DNA from: Balaenoptera acutorostrata
Taxonomy: Eukaryota; Chordata; Mammalia; Artiodactyla; Balaenopteridae
Length of the DNA: 64,000 nucleotides
Assembly: GCF_949987535.1 (NCBI RefSeq)
Contig: NC_080067.1
Location: 77,649,985 to 77,713,984 of the forward strand
Direction of reading: 5' to 3'
The translations under genes were made by a program, and so were the position numbers. Shown piece by piece: positions 24,520 through 37,460 of the stretch (position 1 is its first letter; every line of letters starts with the position of its first letter). Below the pieces are notes generated by a model. The model was not told where the DNA came from, did no database searches, and saw nothing but the letters and a program-made list of their open reading frames with translations.

Positions 24520-24800
24520 TAAGATAGTTATATCAACAATATTCATAAGAAAGCGGGGTAGACCTAAATGTTCAAAAATAGAAGAATGCTTCAACATATT
24601 GATGTATTTCAATCCAGTAGACTATTATGCAATAACATAGATGAGTATACAGAATATACATTAAAAGAGAAAAAAACAATATAAATTTTATAAATTATAC
24701 AGCTTGGGTAAATAAATTGTATATACACTGTGATTAAAAGCACAATATGTATACAAATAGACAAAGGGAACAACTCGATATTCTATAGGTGTTATGTTTA
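24520..24800 (+). repeat. Faint old L1-like stretch
   Basis: The order TATTCATAAGAAAGCGGGGT, CCTAAATGTTCAAAAATAGA and GACTATTATGCAATAACATA matches the ...ccaatgtcc...tggaatattatgcagc... region of the L1 3' end, heavily decayed. Confidence 0.5.
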
Positions 24801-26269
24801 AAATGTTTTCATTTAATCCCAATATTTTATGGTGATGTGTCTGCTAACAATTTTTTTTAAAGGAATATGGGTATATTTAATTGGGATTATTTAAATCTAC
24901 CACTATTTTCTAAATATATTACTATTATGGTAGTTTTTAAAATCTGGTAGAAACAATAACTCCACTGTTCGGGGGTTCCGAAAAAGGATTAAAATAAAAT
25001 TTATTTTTGCAAAGGAGAAGCACCACAGTGTGAAGTGAGCATTCCGAGCTCACTTTTTTATGAGGACTACAGAACCACGCATAGTCATTTTCTGTCATTC
25101 TAATCATTCTAGTTTTCACTTGAATGCAATTCAAACTTTCAATTTTCCTCCAAGGATTCATGAAGTTTTGAAATCAGAATTCCCATATTTAAAATATTTC
25201 CTGGTGAATTTCCAAAGTAATTTCAACAAAACTGCAAGATTGCTGTGATCCCCAAATTGAAAACTCTAAAAATCAGTCTTGAAACTTTCAAAATTATTTC
25301 TGGACCAATAATCAAAATTAGAATGCTATCCTATTAGAGAGTAGTAGACTTTCTGTCTTGAGAAAGATTTTGGTAGAGGCTGGATGACCACCTGCCAGAA
25401 CGCTGGGATGCGGGGGTCCTGCACTGGAGGGGAAACAGAGTGAGAATCACCTAAGGGCTTTCCAAATCTAAGAGTCTATGACTATGGAAAGGGGAAACAG
25501 ACTAACTTCAGAATTAAAAACAAACACTGCTGACATCTCTCAAAATTTAATCATAAAGACATAATAATCCAAAAATCAAATGAAATAACCTGTAAATAAA
25601 TTGCTACATTTCTTCCTGCTTTTACTTTGGGGGAAAAAATCAGGGAAATTTTAATTCCTTCATTTGAAATTTATTTGAAGCTATAATTTATTTAATTATG
25701 CAAACAGAATTAAGTCAGCAACACATATAATTGAGTTTGGCAACATTTTAAAAATTTCATTTGTAACATCGGCATCTTTTTTTAATAATCCTGAAGCCAC
25801 TTAAAACATAAAAAAGACTTCTTTCAAAGTGCAATGCATTATAAGTATTTTTTTCTAATTTCAACTATTTTTCTTGAGATTAATTAAGTCTTCAGTATAA
25901 TTCCTATTAACGTCAATTAATATTTTATAGTACTTAAAATGTGATAGATATGATTTTATAATGAAAGCAACCAATAATGTTGAATAAAATATGTAATATT
26001 AGAACTTAAATACACTGATGAGCTGACAAATTAGGAAGGAATACTCAAAGGCAAAAGAATAAGTGAAAATTGGAAGCCACAGGGGTAAGCAGAGCAAGGA
26101 AGCCAAGTATCCTCTTAAGGGCGTTTGTCTCATCAGGAGAACTTGAAGCTCTGGTGTGGGGCCCAAGGAAGAGAAGGCAAGACCAAGGCTGGCCAATGAG
26201 GGGACTCTAAGAGAAGCTTTCTCTTTTGAAATTACAAGAAAGACAAGAAGGACCACTATTATCTCTTTG

Positions 26270-27720
26270 ATTTAAGCTTATTTTAAAAGTCCTAGCGAGC
26301 AAGATAAACAAAAAGTAAAGGAAACAATTATTTGCAGATGATGTGACTTTGTACACATAACATCCAAAAGAATCCAGAGATAAATCAGTATTAAAGAGAG
26401 CTTAAAAAGACTGCTGGTTACAAAATCAATACATAAAAATCAAATTTTATTCTAATATATAACAAAAGTAAACAGTGAGAAAAGAAATTTTTACAAGATA
26501 ATATTTACAATAACATTTGCTATACAATTTAACAAAAGATGTACAAGAAAATTATCAAACTTTATGAAGGACATTAAAGAAAACTTAAATAAATGGAGAA
26601 ATATTTCAAGCTCATGGACTAGAAGACATTTAAAATAAAGATATCAATTCTTCCCCAAACTGATTCACAGATCCAATGCAATCCCAATCAAAATCCCAAA
26701 AGCTATTTTTATGTAACCTAAAAAGCCACTCCTGAAATTTATATGGAAATACAGAACTTTGGCAATTGACTTTTGAAGAAGACAAGGTAGGACGCTTTGC
26801 TTTGTCAGATATCAAGATATGCTATAAAGCTAAAATAATTAAGATAGCATAGTATTGGCATAATTAAGACAAAAAGACCAACAAAACAGAATAGAGTCCG
26901 AAATAGACCTCACATGTATGGAAATGTGATGTATAACAGAGTATACAACACTGAGTAGTATGGAGAAACAAACTTTTTAATAACTGAATCTAGATCATTT
27001 AGCTACCAATGTGAAAATAAAAGGAAACTGGATCTCTACCTCATACTATATACAAAAAACCAATTACAGATTGATTAAAGATCTAGATATATTGATAAAA
27101 GACAAATCTATAAACATTTAGAAGATTAGGCAAATCTATAAACACTTAGGAGATATACCGTTGTGATCCTCGGTTGGGAAGGACACAAAAAGTACCACAC
27201 AGAAAAGACATTTTAAAAACTATGTGAAAATTTAAAACGTATATACCCCAAAGGGGGGCTAATACCTAGAATATTTGAAGATATGGTCAACAGTTAGCTA
27301 GGCAACCTGATGGAAAAATGGGAGAAAGACTAACAGACATTTAACAAGGAGGCTATCCAAATGACCAACAGACTTAGGAGAAGGTCATTAGTGACTAAAG
27401 CATAAATTAAAACCACAACAAGATGTCAATATCTACCACTAAAATAGGCAAAAAATTTAAAACTTTCACAATACAACAAGGTGGCAAGCAGCAATGGGAA
27501 CTCTCACACAGTGCTGCTTACCAGGAGTGGTATAACATTTTGAAAAATAATTTAGCATTATCTACTAACACTGAACATATATACACACCCTCTGACCCAG
27601 TTTTATTCCTAGGTATAAATCCATCAGAAATGTGTGCATATATCCAAAAGGCATGTACATGAATATTCATAGCATCGTTTCTTCAACTGATCAATTTCAA
27701 TTCTTGAAAAAATCTAAATA
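26270..27720 (+). mobile_element. Old L1 ORF2 fragment
   Basis: Contains GCAGATGATGTGACTTTGTA, which still reads ADDVTLY of the reverse-transcriptase core, then the downstream ORF2 order ...CCAATGCAATCCCAATCAAAA, GCAATTGACTTTTGAAG and ATAAATCCATCAGAAATGTG. Multiple frameshifts. No tail or target-site duplication seen. Confidence 0.8.
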
Positions 27721-28007
27721 ATTACATTAGACATACTTTTCCTTAATTTTTAGTTTGACTGGATCTTGTTCTTTTCCTTTTTTTTTTTTTTTACCTGTAA
27801 TGCAGCCTTGTGTCAGCATTTAAGGGCAAAAAAAAAAGGTAAGTATTCATAATGAACAAAAACAGCATTATTCCCTTTAAGGAAAACAATAACTGACAAT
27901 TATTTAAAATCAAATAAATTTATCAGATTTAATAATCTACTACTCTTGGACATTTGGTACAACATTGAGCTGTTTATACAATAGGGAAAGATATTAAAAG
28001 ATGCATA

Positions 28008-28069
28008 GTGCAACAGAAACTAACACAGTACTGTGAAGCAATTATACTCCAATAAAGATCTATTAAAAA
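28008..28069 (+). mobile_element. Extremely 5'-truncated L1 tail, 62 bp
   Basis: Only the last bases of an L1 3' end (CAGAAACTAACACAGTACTG ... CTCCAATAAAGATCTATT) and a short A run remain. The perfect 12-bp repeat AAAAGATGCATA at 27996-28007 and 28070-28081 shows it is a complete insertion and not an eroded copy. Confidence 0.88.
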
Positions 28070-29317
28070 AAAAGATGCATAATATTCATTAAATAATTCA
28101 GTTTAAACCAATAGTCACATGTTTTAAATTTCATGACCTCTCATTTTAATTAAAAATGATTGGTCCCAATTCTTAAAAATCTTTCCATAGTAACGTCATT
28201 AAAACAAGTTATCCAACCAAAAGTGATTCTAACTTTAAACAAAATAAAACATGGAGGTAGTCTTACCTGACTATAACTAGAAGTAATGAATTAACATGGT
28301 CTGGTAGAAAATCTTCCGCTTTTTAAATAACGTTTCTCTTTGAGTATTAACAACCCATCACCAATAAAATTTTCCTTACTTTTATTACTGATTTCACTTT
28401 CATTTTTTTCCTCGGACATCTTCTATATCAGATCTAGTTTACTGGTATTTTAAATTCTAAATAAACCATAACAAGAGTTGATTCGACTGCTCAGGGGTTG
28501 AGCAGTCAAATACCAAGAGATAATAACAAGAGAATAGATTTCTTAAAGCAATGCTAGAAGGTATCTTTTTTCATACTTTTTACATACATTCAACCTCCAG
28601 TTGTCTCCTTTTATTTTCAGATTACTACACACACAAAAATGTCAATGACTATATAAGATAAAATATAATTAGACTGAGTTCCAGGTATATCACATTCAAA
28701 GCTTTTAGCACACAGAAACAAAAACTAGTTTCACATTTAAATCTTCATTTTTAAATATATATTTTTCAAACATTAGTTTAGCTAGGCTTAGGCAACTTAA
28801 TAAGAAATGCAAGTGAAATTTCAGCATCACCTGAGAGGGTAAGTGCTGCCTTAGAGTGACTGCAGCTGGAAATTCCTAGTACCAAACACACACATTGATC
28901 CTACAGCGTTCTCCAACCCCTGACCACCTCCACCCACACCCCATCCAACCCCCCCCCCCCACATACACACACATTTTTACAGGTGGTTGGCGATATCCTA
29001 ACTGAAACTATAAGTAGTGTTTTAAACTCTAAGGGCCACTTTTAAAGCAGTTAAGGCCCTAAGAGACTGATGTTTTTATAAACTGGTTCAAGAGCATGGC
29101 TTTCAAATATTTTGATATAAAAGAATAATAAAATACAAACCTGAACATCAGAAAAATATTTTATTTTTTCCAAAAAAAGGAGGAATTTATCTATACAATT
29201 TAATTATTAAAGCAACTCAAAGGATTTTTTCCAACACAATGATATCCTGCTGAAACCAATAATCAAGAAATTGTGTAAAATGGGAATTAATCTCCTTTAA
29301 CTTCTCCCCTCAAGTAC

Positions 29318-29392
29318 CTTTTGTTGAATGGTGGAATGTTTTTGCTCCATTTCTCTTTTCTCCTTTGCTGCATCTACAACCAGTCGATCCAA
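29318..29392 (-). CDS. ACAP2: ACAP2 exon, BAR to PH linker (about residues 224-248)
   Basis: 75 nt, 25 codons in phase 0: LDRLVVDAAKEKREMEQKHS followed by TIQQK. It is a charged helix leading out of the BAR domain toward the PH domain. Acceptor TTATAG, donor GTACTT. Confidence 0.95.
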
Positions 29393-29969
29393 CTATAAAA
29401 GGAGAAAAGGAGTAAATTATAGAGACTTAAAAGTTAAAGAAAGAAAGACATGATTATTTTTCAAAAATCATATTCCAAATCAGTCAGTCAATTGAGGTTT
29501 ACCTAAAAAAGCATTTTGGCTACAACTTTAAAGTGGAAGTTCTTTTTTTTCTGGTATCATATCCTCTTTGAGAAGGTCTTTAACTCCTCTAGGGAAAACG
29601 TTTCTAAGAGCAATCATGGTTCCAAGCAATTGTGACAGGTGGCCCTGTCTAAGGCACAACAGTGATAACATGTTCACTCCTTGAATTAAGGAGAATGACT
29701 CTAGATTAAGTTGTCTGCTGATGCACTCAGCAATTCTGGTAGTCACTATCAAAGACAGAAAGAAGAAATACTGGTGATTTTTCTTCCCAAACAGCAAAAA
29801 GCAGCAGCTAAGCTAGTGTGTGCCAGCCTCACAAGTTCAACGTGACAGACACTTCCAATCACTCAAGATGCATGATGTTTTCAAGTTGGCTTCCTAATAT
29901 TACAATAAAATCTAAAAGGTAGAAAAAATAATTCAACAGATAAAAGAGAAAGCAAGAAAGGAGGGAGGG

Positions 29970-30066
29970 AGGGAATAGAATAGAATAGAGTAGGAGAGGA
30001 CAGAATAGGATAGAATAGAATAGAATAGAATAGAACAGAAGAGAATAGAATAGAATAGAATAGAAA
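29970..30066. repeat. (AGAAT)n pentanucleotide microsatellite
   Basis: About 19 GAATA-type units with interruptions such as AGAGTAGGAGAGGACAG. Preceded by a GGGA-rich purine tract (29950-29970). Confidence 0.95.
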
Positions 30067-30103
30067 CCATTCATTAGATCAGGGTATAAAATAACCAATT
30101 TTT

Positions 30104-30388
30104 TTTTTTAATTTATTTTATTTATGGCTGTGTTGGGTCTTCGTTTCTGTGCGAGGGCTCTCTCCAGTTGTGGCAAGCGGGGGCCACTCTTCATCGCGGT
30201 GCGCGGGCCTCTCGCTATCGCGGCCTCTCTTGTTGCGGAGCACAGGCTCCAGACGCGCAGGCTCAGCAATTGTGGCTCACGGGCCCAGCCGCTCCGCGGC
30301 ATGTGGGATCTTCCCAGACCAGGGCTCGAACCCGTGTCCCCTGCATTGGCAGGCGGATTCTCAACCACTGCGCCACCAGGGAAGCCCC
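30104..30388 (-). mobile_element. CHR SINE, sense to ACAP2
   Basis: Reverse complement begins GGGCTTCCCTGGTGGCGCAG with intact B box GGTTCGAGCC and an A-rich tail. The flanking repeat TAAAATAACCAATTTTT begins at about 30087 and at 30389. Confidence 0.95.
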
Positions 30389-31619
30389 TAAAATAACCAA
30401 TTTTTAAAGTCCTTTTTTTTGAAAAAAATTTAAAAACTTATGAAATCATAAAATCCCATTTCTTTCTTGATCCTTTCCATCAGAAGAGAAATGTCTGACT
30501 TTCAGTATTATGACAAAAGCACTGGCTTCTTGAATTCCTCTTTGCTGGAATAACAAAAATTGGGTTATAAAATACCCCATTCATAATGTGGGTCTACTCT
30601 TCTAAACTGTGATGTACATCATTTCATCTTTGAACACCCATTCACCTCAAACTGACTAATGTGTGATAAATGAATAAATAAAAATGTAAATATCAACAGA
30701 CTATGGAGAAAGACAAAGTATTAAATGTCGAAATGTTCTCATTGATATCCTTTAAAAACAAAACTGAAAAAGGCCTTCTTAAAAGACTGTGTGATCCTTT
30801 ATTCACTATCACAAATGGTGTTTTTTTTCGACAGGAGACAAATTCTGACCACAGAATCTTAATATCACTGAATAATAATAAAGAACCAAAAGAAAACATA
30901 CTGAAATAGAACTATCACTATTATAAAATATTTCACTTAGATGGCAACTATACTATTCCACTTTAAGATCTAATGCATACTTACCTTAGTGACATGCTGC
31001 ATTGATTTAATGGGTAATGCTGTGCTAGGAAAATGTTTGTCCTCAATAGTTTCTTATGCTGAATGAGTGGAATAACCATTATATCCTCGTTTTATAGCCT
31101 TTAAGTGAAAGGCATGTTAATGTATTTCATACATTCAGATTGAAATGCAGCAGAAGGCAGCCCCCAAGATTCAAAGTGATATTTCTAAACTTGCATGCAT
31201 GTACTTTCCACACCAGTACTACAATGCCAGTGATGGTAGTAAAACTGTCAACTTGGTAGTAAATTTCTCTGCTGCATCCCACCCCACTGCTATTGCAGCA
31301 GAAACGGAGAAAATTCCCCTCTCTCTGTTGCAGCAGAAGTATAAAGAAAAAGATATCTTTCAACATGGTGGAGTACTGGAGGACGTATGAGTTGGGGAGG
31401 TGCGAAGGCTGGCAGTATTGTCTCCTAGATGCTGGGTACTGTATCAGGAAGAGAGAGTTTGGACCACAGTAGCATGTGTCCCGTGTTTCTATTAGCGTTG
31501 GACATCATGAGGTTAATAGGCTCCTATACCTAACCAGGTACCCCCAATCCTCTACCTATGTTTTGAATCTCCTACACTCCTACCACCTCAGATTTCACCA
31601 CTTCTCTTTCTGCTTTTCA

Positions 31620-32560
31620 ACTTCTCCCATTCCCATTTGCTTTTAAATTTGTGCAAATTTAATAAATAAAATAATACCTTAAATAAAACCTTCCTACAAC
31701 TCATATTCCCCTCTAGCTACTACCTGCTCTCTTTTCTTCACAATACAACTTCTTAAAAAATGTTTCCCTGTTCTCCACTTGCCTATTTCATATTCATCTA
31801 CCACTGTAATTTAGCTTTTACCTCTTGGACCCTCAACTCTCACATCAGTAACACATAACCTTCTTGCTGCTAAACCCAAGAGGTAGTTCTCAGTCCTAGG
31901 GTTACTCGACCTTCTTTCCAGCATTTGCACTGACAACCACCCCCATCTTTCTAAGACACTCTTTCCTTACCCTGTGCTACCACGATTTTCTGGTCTTCCA
32001 CCTCCTCTCCCATCAGTGTTCTCACGGAGTCCCCTTACCTAGCCGTCTCTTAAAAGTAGATCATTCTTAGGGCTCTGTCCCAAGCCAAATTCTCTTTTTA
32101 CTCCATACTCGTGGACCTTGACCTTAACTTACAAAATCAAAATTATTAGGCATGGTGTTCGGTCACTTATGTTTTTTTAAATAGGTTCATGATTTTGAAA
32201 TACCTATTAACTCTCCTTGGGTCAATTCACACACTCTTGTGATTGCAATTAGCAATTATATGCTTTAGTATTATATGCTAAAGTACTCTCCTTTAGTATT
32301 TCTTTCTCTTGAACTCCAGATATACCCACTTAGATGTCCTATTCTCAAAATCAACACATTTAAACTTGAACTCATCATGTCCCTCCACTCTCAAATTGGC
32401 TACATCTTAACTATTCCTCAAGTCTATCTATTTATCTCCACCCCTACTGCCAGGACCCTAGCTCCAGATGCCATAATCTCATAACTGAATTACTGAAAGA
32501 ATATCCTAACTGGCCACCTCCAACCAGGCCATATTATCCACCAGGCACTACAGGCACCAG
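31620..32560 (+). mobile_element. L2 LINE fragment
   Basis: The motif order GAACTCCAGATATACCCACT, GATGTCCTATTCTCAAAATC, AACTTGAACTCATCATGTCC and GAATATCCTAACTGGCCACC follows the 3' half of L2 ORF2. Strongly diverged with no open frame. Confidence 0.65.
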
Positions 32561-32739
32561 AGTTTAGATGCTTTTCAAGGACCTGCAAAATTACTTGAGA
32601 CCTGGGAGGGTAAAAACTGAAAAACTGAAATTAATAAATGTCAAAATATACAATTATTGAAACTAGTCAACTACAAACCAATTCATTTTTTTGATAAATT
32701 ATAATTAATGTAAGATGAGGGTACAATCTAATGTTTGAT

Positions 32740-33200
32740 TAAGATGTGGGGAGTGCCTAGGGCCTAGGAAGGTCTTGCCTTCTTCCCAAGTCTGGGTTGG
32801 ATGTACTATCTACATGTTACAGTAACACTTTGATCCTCCAATATGTGGTAGAGATAGCTGGTTGCCTCCCAACATCCATTCTCTCCTCCTTTCTTAACAA
32901 CAGAATCCCCAAATTCTAGTAGGTTAACATGGTTACATGCATTAAGACTAAATTTCCCAGCTTTCCTTGCAGCTAGTGTGACATTGAGACATACACAGAA
33001 GTGGAATATACAATTTCTAGGAAATATTCTTAAAGAGAGGGAATGAATCTTTCTTTCCCCTTTCCTCCTTCCTGTTGGCTAGAATTTGGATATGATGGCT
33101 AAAGTGTGATAAACCTCTTTGAACCATTAGGTAAAATCCAAAGACATAATATGCCTGTGTCCCTGCAGATTAAGTGACCACCATACTAGGCCTTTGATTT
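32740..33200 (+). repeat. Old interspersed repeat, family not named
   Basis: AATTTCCCAGCTTTCCTTGC, AGCTAGTGTGACATTGAG and CTTCCTGTTGGCTAGAATTT form a motif order I recognise from ancient mammalian repeats, but I cannot give the family. Confidence 0.4.
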
Positions 33201-34129
33201 TACATAGAAAAAATAAAATTCTATCTTGTTAAAGCTCCTACTATTTCTGGTTTTCTATCACATGCAAACAAATCTAATCTCCATTTATATACCCAGACAG
33301 GGCACTTAGCACAGAGATTAATAGTGTGGTGACTTGTTATTTTCTTCCAATAGATTAAGTTCTGTAGAGGCAGGGAAGAGCATTTCTGTAATTCATAGCA
33401 TACGCCCTGCACACCGTCTTTCCCCAACACCATCCCAACACACATACACAGACACACATGCACACATGCATGCACCACATTTATTTTTGGTCAATGAATG
33501 CAATTCTCATTCTGCTCTTACCTTTTCCCCATTTCCCTAAACTCTATTTTTCATCCTTAATCCCTCTCCTCAGAAAGTAACCTGAACTATTTTGGGAAAG
33601 AAAATCAACTGAAAATTGACAGAAATCCAGAAAACTCACCAGTCAACAAAAAAGAATGTCTGGGAACAGATCTAACATAAAGTTTTGATTAGATATCAAA
33701 AATAATTTGGATGTAATAAAATTTCTATATAATATTCTTATATATAATTCATGTATGTGCATGTGTGTGTGCATGTGTATAAAATGAAAAAGTTCCCAAG
33801 GGTTCTATAATCTTAAGATTCTAAAATTTTATTATTCAAAATAGCAAAATGCAAATTTCTTTGAAAATAAAAAAAGAGCTATAACTCAAATAAAATACCA
33901 ATTAGGACAGTAACTCAATAATCCAAATGTAAGAAACAAAAAAATAAATCCAGCTATGTATACTGTAAAACAAACACTTTGTTTTAAAATTCTTCTTTTC
34001 GGTACCCTCATATACTATCTGTAACATTTTCTTTAACTTTAATCTTATTTTTGGTTACATATTTAACCCATACATAAATCTGCTATAGCACCAAACTTCA
34101 TCATTAAATAAACTGTCAAATTTCCCAAT

Positions 34130-35140
34130 ATGCTAAACCTCTTTAAAAATACAGATACTAGAACAAAGACAACAAAAGGAAAAATAAACAAGTCAAACTA
34201 CATCAAACTAAAAAGCTTCTGCACAGCAAAGGAAACCATCAGCAAAATGAAAAGGCAACCTACCAAATGGCAGAAAATATTTACAAATCATATATCTGAT
34301 AAGGGGTTAATATCTAAAATATATAAAGAACTCAGACAACTCAACATCCAAAAAAAAAAAAAAATCCAATTAAAAAATGGGCAGAGGATCTGAACAGACA
34401 TTTTCCCACAGAAGACATACAGATGGCCAATAAGAGGTCAAAGGTACTCAATGTCACTAATGATGAAAGACATGCAGATCAAAACCACAGGGAGATATTG
34501 CCTCACACCTGTTAGAATGGCTGTCATCAAAGACAAGAGAAGATTGTCAAGGATGTGGAGAAAAGGGAACCCTTGGTGCACTGTTGGTGAGAATGAAATG
34601 GCACAGCCACTATGAAAGAAAGTATGGAGGTTCCTCAAAAAATTAAAAATAGAACTACTATATGATCCAACAATTCCACTTCTGGGTATTTACCTGAAGG
34701 AATCGAAGACACTAAATCGAAAAGATATCTGCATCCCCACGTTCATTGCAGCATTATTTAGCCAAGATATGGAAGTAACCTAACTAAGTGTCCGTCAATA
34801 GATGGATTTTAATATGTGGTATACATATACAGTGGAATATTATTCAGCCATAAAAAACGGAAATCCTGCCTTTTGCAACAACATGGATGGATCCTGAGGG
34901 CATTACACTAAGTGAAATAAGTCAGACACAGAAAGACAACTACTGTGTGATCTCACTGATACGTGGAATTAAAAAAAAAAACAAAAATAAAAAACAGAAC
35001 TCAGAAAAAACAGACTGGAGGTTGCTAGAGGTGGGTGTTGGGGATGGGAAAATGGGTGAGTGGGGTCAAAAGGTACAAAACTTCCAGTTATATATATGTC
35101 AATTATATACCAATATCTGTATATTTTTAAATTGAGATAT
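34130..35140 (+). mobile_element. L1 3' portion (ORF2 C-terminus and 3' UTR)
   Basis: Reads [20 protein letters not shown] near 34187-34280, a standard L1 ORF2 C-terminal run, then TATTCAGCCATAAAAAACGG, GATCTCACTGATACGTGGAA and a G-rich 3' UTR piece. Stops and frameshifts are present, and the 3' end fades near 35140. Confidence 0.88.
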
Positions 35141-35170
35141 AACACAGAATCAAGAAGTACAGTACATTAC

Positions 35171-35266
35171 CTGTGCACCAAGATCCTTCATGTAGGGCCC
35201 AAGTTCACTAAATAGATCATATCCTTGATGAAAGAAGGCCAAATGGGCATACATAAAGGATAACAT
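35171..35266 (-). CDS. ACAP2: ACAP2 exon, end of BAR domain (about residues 192-223)
   Basis: 96 nt, 32 codons in phase 0, from MLSFMYAHLAFFHQGYDLFS to ELGPYMKDLGAQ. The segment matches the terminal BAR helix of the ACAP family. Acceptor CTGTTAG, donor GTAATG. Confidence 0.96.
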
Positions 35267-35949
35267 CTAACAGGAGGAAAAAATGGTTAGCATTTAAAAA
35301 TCAATTCTTAGATAAATATTCTGAAATTTAAAAAAAATTCTGATCCTATCTATTGCTTAAAAATTATTCCACCAGAGCCCAAAATATCAAACCTATTTAA
35401 AATTAAACTGAGTCATTTTTCTTAAAAGAGTATTACAAAAATATTTTCAAACTTATATTGCAATAATTCAAAGAATCAAGTTTTCAATAGCTTCACCATC
35501 TTCCCAGGTACATTATAAAATATCTATGTGTCTTTCAACAAAACTCACTGGCAAAACCTTAAATTACAAATAAAACATTAAAATATTAGGAGGGGACATA
35601 TGAAGTTCTCAAAACAAAGCAATCACATATACTTTACAACCCGTAGATCACTAAGCACAACATGAAATAGGGGCATGCTTATTATTTTCTCAAGATATCA
35701 AAATAAAATGAGGCAACAGACTTTGCCAATATGGAGATTTTGTTATATTCATTCCAATAATCCAAAAATGATTAATGGGTTAAGATTTTTTTCTAAGTTT
35801 TCCTACATTTTACCTATTCATGAGAGAAAAAACACTCTTATTTTTATTAAATTTTTACATGAGAAGGAATTAATTCAATCACAATACTGAAAGAATCCTC
35901 CAAACATCCATGTTATTTTTAGCAAGAAGAGACATCTGTTTAATTCTGT

Positions 35950-37460
35950 AAAATCTAAAATAGGTCAAAAGGTCCTTAACACTCAAGAATCCTTCAAAAG
36001 GAATTTTTTTGGAAGAGAAAAACCAATAAAATAAAACACAATGACAAAAGGACAAAGCTCACTAAAAGATGATTCTGGAATTAGATAACGGCGGTTGTAC
36101 AACTTTGTGAATATGATTTTAAAAAACACTAAATATATTTTTGAAAAAGAGAGGAAGAGATTAATAGTTACAAGTACATAAAAAGTAAAATATGCCTGCA
36201 CATCAAAACACAGAATAAGCATATTAAAAGATAAATAATAAACTAGGAAAAAACATTTGACAAAGGGTTACTAGTCTTAGTAGATAAGAGATGTTACAAA
36301 TCAATACGAAAAGCATGAAGACCCCCACAGAAAAAGAGGGAAAGGACATAAATAGAGAACATAAGTGACCAAGAAAAAAAAGGGGGGGGGGCATTCATAC
36401 TCATTTGCCTCAAAGAAATCCAAAATTAAACAATGAGATGCCATTTTCAATCTACCAAATTGTGGTAGAGTGGGGGAAATTAATACCCAGTGTTGGTAAA
36501 ATGTGGGAAAATGTTCACTCTCACACACTATTAGTGGAAATTTTGTGTAACCCTTAAAATTTGACAATATTCCTTAAAAGTTTCAATAAATGCTTAAACC
36601 CTTTGACTAAGTAATCTCTTGTCTTAATCTATCCGAAGAAAATATCATTCATTAGGATGATCACTATAATTCTATGCTTTACATCAAAAACAGGGAAATT
36701 ACTTAAAATCCATTAACGGGAAAGTTAATTTATGGTATATTCAAGGTCAGCAAACTGACCTACAAACTATATCCAGCCCTACCACCTGTTTTTGGATGAC
36801 CTACGGGCTAACAACGGTTTTTGCATTTTTAAATGGTTAAAGAAAATGAAAAGAAGACATGAAATTCATGACACGTAAAAATTATATAAAATTCAAATTT
36901 CCATGTTGATAAGAAAAGTTTTATTAGAACAGTCATGCCATTCATTTACATATTGTCTATGACTGCTTTCCTATTACAATAGCACAGATGAGTAGTTGCA
37001 ACACAGACCATATGGCCTCCAAAACTTAATATATTTACTACCCGGCCCTTCAAAAAAAAAATGTTTGCTCACCCCTACTGTATTCATATGGTAGAATTCT
37101 ACCTGGCCACAAAAGTCATCATTAAATAAAAAAAATATTTAATGACACATGATGATTTTGGAGTGTATTAGTGAAAAAAGAAAATTATAGAACAGTATGT
37201 AGGAATGATCCCTATTTTGTTTTTAAAAATTAAATGGAATTTTAAGAGGTGTATATACATGTTCACGTACACACACAAACAGGCGCGTGCACACAAACAG
37301 AGAAAAATGACAAAGATTACACCAAGATATTAATAGTGGTTCTCTCTTGGTAGTAGCATTTATAAGTATTTTTATTCTTCCTTCATATATTTTATTTTCC
37401 AATTTTCTACAATTAACATACATTACTCTCAATCTGGAAAAGGTGGTGGAGGTAAACAAG
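35950..37460 (+). mobile_element. Old L1 3' portion, split by a hAT MITE
   Basis: The left part has AAACAATGAGATGCCATTTT and AATACCCAGTGTTGGTAAAA (ORF2 C-terminal region), and the right part (37085-37460) has ATTCATATGGTAGAATTCTA and a 3' UTR-like stretch. The insertion at 36742-37080 separates them. Confidence 0.65.
36742..37080. mobile_element. hAT-type nonautonomous element
   Basis: The left end GGTCAGCAAACTGACC and right end AATGTTTGCTCACCCCTACT are approximate inverted repeats. The interior GTTTTATTAGAACAGTCATG and TTGTCTATGACTGCTTTCCT is shared, in reverse, with the element at 60120-60335. Confidence 0.75.

Larger units (their letters stand above)
24417..29317 (-). other. ACAP2: ACAP2 intron, 4901 bp
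   Basis: Contains a faint old L1 stretch (24520-24800), an old L1 ORF2 fragment in plus orientation (26270-27720) and a 62-bp L1 tail with a 12-bp direct repeat (28008-28069). A C-rich and CA-rich tract lies at 28940-28975. Other parts are AT-rich and unassigned. Confidence 0.88.
29393..35170 (-). other. ACAP2: ACAP2 intron, 5778 bp
   Basis: Contains an AGAAT microsatellite (29970-30066), a CHR SINE in minus orientation (30104-30388), an L2 copy (about 31620-32560), an unnamed old repeat (about 32740-33200), an imperfect CA tract (33430-33480) and an L1 3' portion in plus orientation (34130-35140). Confidence 0.88.
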
